In this document: piece after piece, positions 52,897 to 64,000 of the stretch
How positions within the stretch are numbered: position 1 is the stretch's first letter
Layout of the letters: each line of letters starts with the position of its first letter
NCBI RefSeq assembly: GCF_047675955.1
Contig: NC_132912.1
Span: forward strand, 23,100,500 to 23,164,499
Length of the DNA: 64,000 bases
Reading direction: 5' to 3'
Source: Chlorocebus sabaeus
Taxonomy: Eukaryota; Chordata; Mammalia; Primates; Cercopithecidae
Made by a program: the position numbers and the translations under genes
The notes under the pieces: model-generated
What the model saw: the letters and a program-made list of their open reading frames with translations, nothing else
Told to the model about the DNA's origin: nothing
Databases searched by the model: none

Positions 52897-55703
52897 TAAG
52901 AGATATCTGCAATGATGTACTGTCTCTTTCGGAAAAGTTCTTGATCCCCAATACTTCACAAGCAGAACAAAGTCTTCTATTTGAAAATGAAAGGAGATTA
53001 CTACTGTTACTTGACTGAGGTTGCCGCTGGTGATGACAAGAAAGGGACTGTGGATCAGTCACAAGAAGCATACCAAGAAGCTTTTGAAATCAGCAAAAAG
53101 GAAATGCAACCAACACATCCTATCAGACTGGGTCTGGCCCTTAACTTCTCTGTGTTCTATTATGAGATTCTGAACTCCACAGAGAAAGCCTGCTCTCTTG
53201 CAAAGACAGCTTTTGATAAAGTCATTGCTGAACTTGATACATTAAGTGAAGAGTCATACAAAGACAGCACACTAATGCAATTACTGAGAGACAACTTGAC
53301 ACTGTGGACATCAGATACCCAGGAGATGAAGCTGAAGCAGAAGAAGGCAGGCAAGATTAACTGGCCTTCCAACTTTTGTCTGCCTTATTCTAAAATTTAC
53401 ACAGTAGACCATTCCCATTGTCATCCATGTGGTCCCACAAATAGTTTTTTGTTTACAACTTATGACAGGTTTATGTTACTTCTATTTGAATTTCTATATT
53501 TCCCATATGGTCTCTATGTTTAATATTAGGGGAGTAGAGCCACTTAACATTCAGGGAGTTATCTGTTTTCATCTTGAGGTGGCCAATATGGGGATGTGGA
53601 ATTTTTATACAAGTTATAAATGTTTGGTATAGTACTTTTGGTACATTGTGGCTTCACAAGGGCCAGTGTTAAAACTGCTTCCATGTCTAAGCAAAGAAAA
53701 CTGCCTACATATTGGTTTGTATGGTGGGGAATAAAAGGGATCATTGGTTCCAGTCATAGGGTGTAGTAATTGTGGGTACTTTAAGGTATGGAGCACTTAC
53801 AAGGCTGTGGTAGAAACAGATACCCCATGGATACCACATGTTAAATCATGTACATCTGTTGGAATAGTCAATCTCACAACCTTTGACTACAACTGCAGAA
53901 GTGTTCCTTTAGACAAAGTTGTGATGTATTTTACTCTAGATAAGGGCAGAAATGGTTCACATTGCATTATTTGTAAAGTTACCAGCTGTTAGCTTTCATT
54001 ATTTTTGCTACACTCATTTTATTTGTATTTAAATGTGTCAGGCAACCTAAGAACAAATGTAAAAGTAAAGATGCAGTAAAAATGAATTGCTTTGTATTCA
54101 TTACTTCATATATATCAAGCACAGCAGTAAAAAAAAAAAAAAAACCCATGTATTTAACTTTTTTTTAGGTTTTTTTGCTTTTGTGATTTTTTTTTTTTTT
54201 GGATACTTGCCTAACACATTGTGCTGTAAAAATAGTTAACAGAGAAATAACTTGAGATGACGGCTAGCTTTGTTTAATGTCTTATGAAATTTTCATGAAC
54301 AATCTAAGCATAATTGTTAAGAACAGGTGTATTAAATTCATGTAAGTGGAATAAAAGTTTTATGAATGGAGTTTTCATCTACTTTCTCTACAGCTTTTCA
54401 TGTAAATTAGTCTTTTGGTTCTGAAACTTCTCTAAAGGAAATTTTACATTTTTTGAAGTTTATTCCTTATTCCCTCTTGGCAGCTAATGGGCTTTTACCA
54501 AGTTTAAACACAAAGTTTATCATAACAAGAAAAATACTACTAATATAACTACTGTTTCCATGTCCTATGATCCCCTCTCTTCCTCCCCACCCTGAAAAAG
54601 AAATAAGTTCCTATTTTTTCTGGGAGAGGGGAAGATTGATTAGAAAAAAAATGTAATATGTTCCATTTAAAATTTTGGTGTATGGTGAGAGGTTCCAAGA
54701 TGGCTGAATAGGAACAGCTCCAGTCTACAGCTCCTAGTGTTAGTGACACAGAAGATGGGTGATTTCTGCATTTCCAACTGAGGTACCAGGTTCATCTCAC
54801 TGGGGTTTGTCGGACAGTGTGTGCAGCCCACGGGGGGTTAGCTGAAGCAGGGCGGGGCATCGCCTCACCTGGGAAGTGCAAGGGGTCGGGGAATTCCCTT
54901 TCCTAGCCAAGAGAAGCTGTGACAGATGGTACCTAGAAAATCGTGACACTCCCACCCTAATATTGCGCTTTTCCAATGGTCTTAGCAAACGGCACACCAG
55001 GAGATTATACCCCGCGCCTGGTTCAGAGGGTCCCATGCCCACAAAGCCTCACTCACTGCTAGCACAGCAGTCTGAGATCGAACCGCAAGGCGGCAGCAAG
55101 GCTGGGGAGGGGCGTCTACCATCGCTGAAGCTAGAGTAGGTAAACAAAGCAGCAGGGAAGCTTGAACTGGATAGAGCCCACTGCAGCTCAAGGAGGCCTG
55201 CCTGCTTCTGTAGACTCCACCTCTGGGGTCAGGGCATAGCTGAACAAAAGGCAGCAGAAATTTCTGCAGACTTAAACGTATGTATCTGACAGCTTTGAAG
55301 AGAGTAGTGGTTCTCCCAGCACAGAGTTTGAGATCTGAGAATGGACAGACTGCCTCCTCAAGTGGGTCCCTGACCCCCGAGTAGACTAACCGGGAGACAC
55401 CTCCCAGAAGGGGCCTACTGACACCTCATAACACCTCACACAGCCAGATGTCCCTCTGAGATGAAGCTTCCAGAGGAAGGATCAGGCAGCAACATCTGCC
55501 ATTCTGCAATATTTGCTGTTCTGCAGCCTCTGTGGGTGATACCTAGGCAAACAGGGTCTGGAGTGAACCTCCAGCAAACTCCAACAGACCTGCAGCTGAG
55601 GGTCCTGACTGTTAGAAGGAAAACTAACAGAAAGGACATCCACACCAAAACCCCATCTGTATGTCACCATCATCAAAGACCAAAGGTAGATAAAACCACA
55701 AAG

Positions 55704-56725
55704 ATGGGGAGAAACCTGAGCAGAAAAGCTGAAAATTCTAAAAATCAGAGCACGTCTTCTTCTCCAAAGGAACGCAGCTTCTCGCCAGCAAAAGAACAAA
55801 GCTTGATGAAGAATGACTTTAATGAGTTGAGATAAGAAGGCTTCAGATGATCGGTAATAACAAACTTCTCCGAGCTAAAGGAGGATGTTCAAACCCATCA
55901 CAAAGAAGCTGAAAACCTTGGAAAAAATTAGACAAATGGCTAACTAGAATAAACAGCATAGAGAAGACCTTAAATGACCTGATGGAGCTGCAAACCATGG
56001 CACAAGAACTACATGATGCATGCACAAGCTTCAGTAGCCAATTCCATCAAGTGGAAGGAAGGGTATCAGCGATTGAAGATCAAATGAATGAAATGAAGTG
56101 AGAAGAGAAGTTTAGAGAAAAAAGAGTAAAAAGAAATGAACAAAGCCTCCAAGAAATATGGGACCTGAAAAGACCAAATCTATGTCTGATTGGAGTACCT
56201 GAAAGTGATGGGGAGAATGGAATCAAGTGGGAAAACACTCTTCAGGATATTATCCAGGAGAACTTCCCCAACCTAGCAAGGCAGGCCAACATTCAAATTC
56301 AGGAAATACAGAGAATGCCACAAAGATACTTCTCGAGAAGAGCAACACCAACACACATAATTGTCAGATTCACCAAAGTTGAAATGAAGGAAAAAATATT
56401 AATGGCACCCAGAGAGAAAGGTCAGGTTACCCACAAAGGGAAGCCCATAAGACTAACAGCGGATCTCTCGACAGAAACTCTACAAGCAAGAAGAGAGTGG
56501 GGGCCAATATTCAACATTCTTAAAGAAAAGAATTTTAAACCCAGAATTTCATATCCAGCCAAACTAAGCTTCATAAGTGAAGGAGAAATAAAATCCTTTA
56601 CAGACAAGCAAATGCTAAGAGATTTTGTCACCACCAGACCTGCCTTACAAGAGCTCCTGAAGGAAGCACTAAACATGGAAAGGAACAACCAGTACCAGCC
56701 ACTGCAAAACCATGCCAAATTGTAA
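55704..56725 (+). pseudogene. L1 ORF1 (RNA-binding chaperone), disrupted
   Basis: ORF1p is the trimeric coiled-coil RNA-binding protein of L1. The frame starts MGRNLSRKAENS, meets a stop at 55833-55835 about 43 codons in, has another in-frame stop near 56099, and then recovers an open C-terminal part (56315-56725) covering much of the RRM and C-terminal domain. Not functional. Confidence 0.93.
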
Positions 56726-56788
56726 AGATTATTGATGCTAGGAAGAAACTGCATCAACTAATGAGCAAAATAACCGGCTAACATCATA

Positions 56789-60578
<3,790 letters not shown>

Positions 60579-62051
60579 ACAATGAGAACACTTGGACACA
60601 GGATGGGGAACATCACACACTGGGGCCTGTCGTGGGATGGGGGGAGGGGGGAGGGATAGCACCAGGAGATATACCTAATGTAAATGACGAATTAATGGGT
60701 GCAGCACAACAACATGGCACATGTATACATATGTAACAAACCTGCACGTTGTGCACATGTACCCTAAAACTTAAGGTATAATAAAAAATCAGTAAATAAA
60801 ATAAAATTACAGTTTCTAGCTTAAAATAAAATAAAATTTTGGTATATGGCATTTTCTAACTTAGGAAGCCTCAATATTCTTGGCCCATCATGACATTGGG
60901 TAGCACTGACTATAAGTTTTGTGCTTCCAAATCACTTTTCGGTTTTTAATAATTTCTTGATACTCTTATAGCCTGCCTTCAATTTTGATCCTTTATTCTT
61001 TCTATTTGTCAGGGGCACAAGATTACCTTCCTTTTTTTGCCTTCTGTCTTGTCACCAACCATTCCTACTTGGTGATCATGTACTTGGAAAAAGGCCTCAT
61101 GGTCTGTTTGGCTCCACTCAATGTCTAGGACACCCGCTTCCTTTGCTTGCATCCCACAGACTATTTCCCTCATCCTATTTACTTGCAGCAAATCTCTTCT
61201 TAGTTGATGAGATTGTGTTTATCTCCCTTTAAAACTCTACCTATCCTGAATGATTTGTCATTGTCTGCCTTTAAAATCCTTCCTCTTTCTCTTCCTCCAT
61301 TCTCTAAATAATGATGGAGCTAAGTTATACCCAAAGCTCACTTTACAAAATATTTCCTCAGTACTTTGCAGAAAACAGCAAAAACGCGATTTAAAAATAG
61401 GTGTATTTTTTCTTTTAGAATGTAAGCTCCTCAAGAGCAGGGACAGTGTTTTCTGTATGTTCTGTTGTGCCTAGTACACTGTAAATGCTCAATAAATATT
61501 GATGATGGGAGGCAGTGAGTCTTGATAAGGGTGAGAAACTGACATCCCAAACACTGTTTTGTTGCTTGTTTTATTATGACCTCAGATTAAATTGGGAAAT
61601 ATTGGCCCTTTTGGATAATTGTCCCAAGTATTATATTCAAATAAAAGTGCAATGGAGAAAACAACAACAACAAGGAAATCCATCCCCAGTTTGGAGGTGG
61701 GGCCTAGTGAGAGGTGTTTGGGTCATGGGGGTGGATCCCTCATGAATGGCTTCATGTCATCCCTGTAGTAATGAATGAGTTCTTGCTTTATGAGTTCCTG
61801 GAAAATCTGGTTGTCTCAAAGAGCCTGGCACCCCTTCCCTCTCTCTATTTCTTTCTTTTATGCCATGGGATGCCTGCTCCCCTTTGCTTTCCACCATGAA
61901 TGGAAGTTTCCTAAAGTCCTTGCCAGAAGCAGATGCCAGCACCATGCTGCTTATGCATCCTGTAGAACTGTGAGCCAAATAAACCTTTTTTCTTTATAAA
62001 TTACCCAGGATCAGGTAATTTATAGCAATGCCAACAGACTAAGACAATAAC

Positions 62052-62810
62052 TTTATCCATAATGGGAAGGATGGAACTGAAGAGAGCATGGGGAGAAGAT
62101 TTAAGAGGTTTTTGGAGTAATCCAGAGGGAGATGATTATCTTCTTGACTGGCGTTGCAAGTGTGGGATGGAGAATGTGGAATTGAGAAAAATTTAGGATG
62201 TCAAATCTTCAGTTCCTGTTGATTGTCTGAATGTGTGGAAGGGGACAAGGGAGAATTCATAGTTGATACCCAGACATCTGAATTAGGCAACCAGATAGGT
62301 GGTGGAGCCATTTAAGAAGATAAGGAACAGAGGAGAAGGAGTATTATTACGAGGGGAAGATGGTGATTTCTATTGTGTTTGAGGTTCTTGGGAGACACCC
62401 AAGGGAAGATATCCAAGAAACACTTGAATATATGGGTCTGACGCTCAGAAGGCAGATCCAAGCTGATGCTCTAGACATGGGAATCATCAGCCTATAGTTG
62501 TAATTGAATAGCTGAATTAAGGGAGGAGACGTGGATTGCCTAGGGAGGGTGTGCAGTGTGAGGAGAGGTAAGACCAATGACAAAAGCCTGAAGATCATGG
62601 GCAGAGGGGGCATCCCACAAGGAGAATAAGAAGGACCAGCCAAAGAAGGAGGAGAAAAAGCAGAAGAGTGTGATGTCATGAAAGCCAAGGATAAAAGAAT
62701 GACCAGAGAGGCCATAAATGGTCAATTCTGTGAAATGCTATGGAGAGATCAGAGGAAGAGATCAGAAATGCCTGCTGCATTTACTTGGTAACTTCTGTTT
62801 TTATTCAGCA
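62052..62810. other. Old sequence outside the LTR, no gene
   Basis: Together with 52390-52480 ('gagaagccattaaaggattt') this reads like one older dispersed repeat broken by the LTR, but I cannot name it. The 122-codon minus frame at 62347-62715 has no recognised domain. Confidence 0.4.
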
Positions 62811-62814
62811 CAAT

Positions 62815-64000
62815 TGAAAGGAAAAAGACAAAATGGGGAACACTTTTGTGGTATAAATAAGGAACTCTTATAATTTAGTAATAAAAAGACAAATTCTATG
62901 GAGAAATGGACAACAGACATTGACAAGCAATTTTCAAAAGCAGAAATTAAAAATGACCAAAATATATTAGAAAATAGCTGCAGACTGATTACTAATAATG
63001 AAATGCTAATTGAAACAATACTGCCTCAATCCCATTTACAATAGCCATACAAGAAACATTTTCTAGGAATACATCTAACTAAGGAGGTGAAAGATCTCTA
63101 CAAGGATAACTACAAAACACTGCTGGAAGAAATCACAGATGACACAAACAAATGAAAAAATATTCCCTACTCATGGATTGGAAGAACCAATATCTTTAAA
63201 ATGGCCACACTACCCCAAACAATCTACAGATTCAATGCTATTCCTAACAAACTACCAATGTCATTTTTCACAGAATTAGAAAAAACTATTCTAAAATTCA
63301 TATGGAACAAAAAAAAGCCCACATAGCCAAAGCAATCCTATTTTAAAAATAAAAGCCAGAGGTATCACACTACCAGACTTCAAACTATATTACAAGGCTA
63401 CAGTGACCAAAACAGCATGGTAATGGTACAAAAAAAGACACATAAAGAACCCAGAAATGAAGCCATACATCTACAACCAACTGATCTTTGACAAAATTGA
63501 CAAAAATAGGCAATGGAGAAAGGCCTCCCTATTCAATAAATTGTGCTGGGATACCGGCTAACCATACACAGAAGAATAAATCTGGATGCTTACCTCTCGC
63601 CATATACAAAAATTAACTCAAGATGGATTAAAGGATTAAATATGAGACCTCGAACTATAAAAATACTAGAAGAAAACCAGGAAACACCCTCTGGACATCA
63701 GCCTTGGCAAATAATTTATACCTAAATCCTTAAAAACAATTGCAACAAAAACAAACATTGACAAGTGAGATCTAATTAAACTAAAGAACTTCTGTACAGC
63801 AAAAGAAACTATCAACAGAGTAAACAGACAACTTACAGAATGGGAGAAAATATTCACAAGCAATGTACCCGATAAAGGTCTAATATCCAGAATCTATATG
63901 GCACTTAATTCAACAACCAAAAACCAAATAACCCCATTAAAAAATGGGCAAAAGACAAAAACAGACACGTCTCAAAAAAAGACCTGCAAGTGAGTGATTA
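62815..64000 (+). mobile_element. L1 ORF2 3' fragments, running off the window
   Basis: A short older piece (62815-63018: 'gaaatggacaacagacattg') is followed from about 63020 by a clearer ORF2 stretch ('agatctctacaaggataac', 'caaggctacagtgaccaaaac'). Frames are broken. The 3' end lies beyond 64000. Confidence 0.85.

Noticed and set aside
52981..53523. 180-codon frame that looks like a 14-3-3 protein gene
   Set aside because: Lacks introns, has lost its N-terminal frame, and carries a retrocopy tail and target duplication. It is a processed pseudogene.

Overview
The window is primate nuclear DNA, AT-rich and dense in interspersed repeats. It holds one protein-coding gene, MSRB2 (mitochondrial methionine-R-sulfoxide reductase B2). 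The gene is on the + strand: five coding exons between 9921 and 36675, all joined by GT-AG introns, give a complete 182-residue protein. Several inferred residues differ from the human protein as I remember it. One antisense Alu (31571-31879) carries the diagnostic bases I associate with the AluYR group of Old World monkeys. I therefore infer a catarrhine monkey rather than human, on sequence orthologous to human chromosome 10p12.

Layout. 1-9490: repeat-filled upstream flank (old L1 pieces, a MaLR LTR, MER5A, MIR, and an L1 ORF2/3' end that stops about 430 bp before the MSRB2 start codon). 9490-10430: G-rich promoter and CpG island with exon 1. 10039-36570: introns with Alus, LTRs, L2/MIR fragments, a Tigger/MER2-type DNA transposon holding an Alu within an Alu, and a solo class II ERV LTR with an exact 6-bp target duplication. 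36676-37800: probable 3' UTR, which runs into a MaLR LTR split by a short class II LTR-like insert. 37800-52480: intergenic, with a long antisense L1, Alus, L1 fragments and microsatellites. 52487-62046: a layered insertion locus. A MaLR solo LTR contains a processed YWHAZ (14-3-3 zeta) pseudogene, which is itself split by a near-full-length, decayed L1; each layer has its own target-site duplication. 62047-64000: unassigned old sequence and another L1 ORF2 fragment running off the window.

I found no CRISPR array, operon, intact mobile element, confident RNA gene or unknown protein-coding system. Most open frames read through Alus, L1s or the G-rich promoter. What stands out is structural: the dated nesting series, a local duplication with an embedded inverted copy in intron 3, and the repeat-built 3' end of MSRB2. 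Repeat subfamily names come from memory of consensus sequences and should be read as family-level calls.
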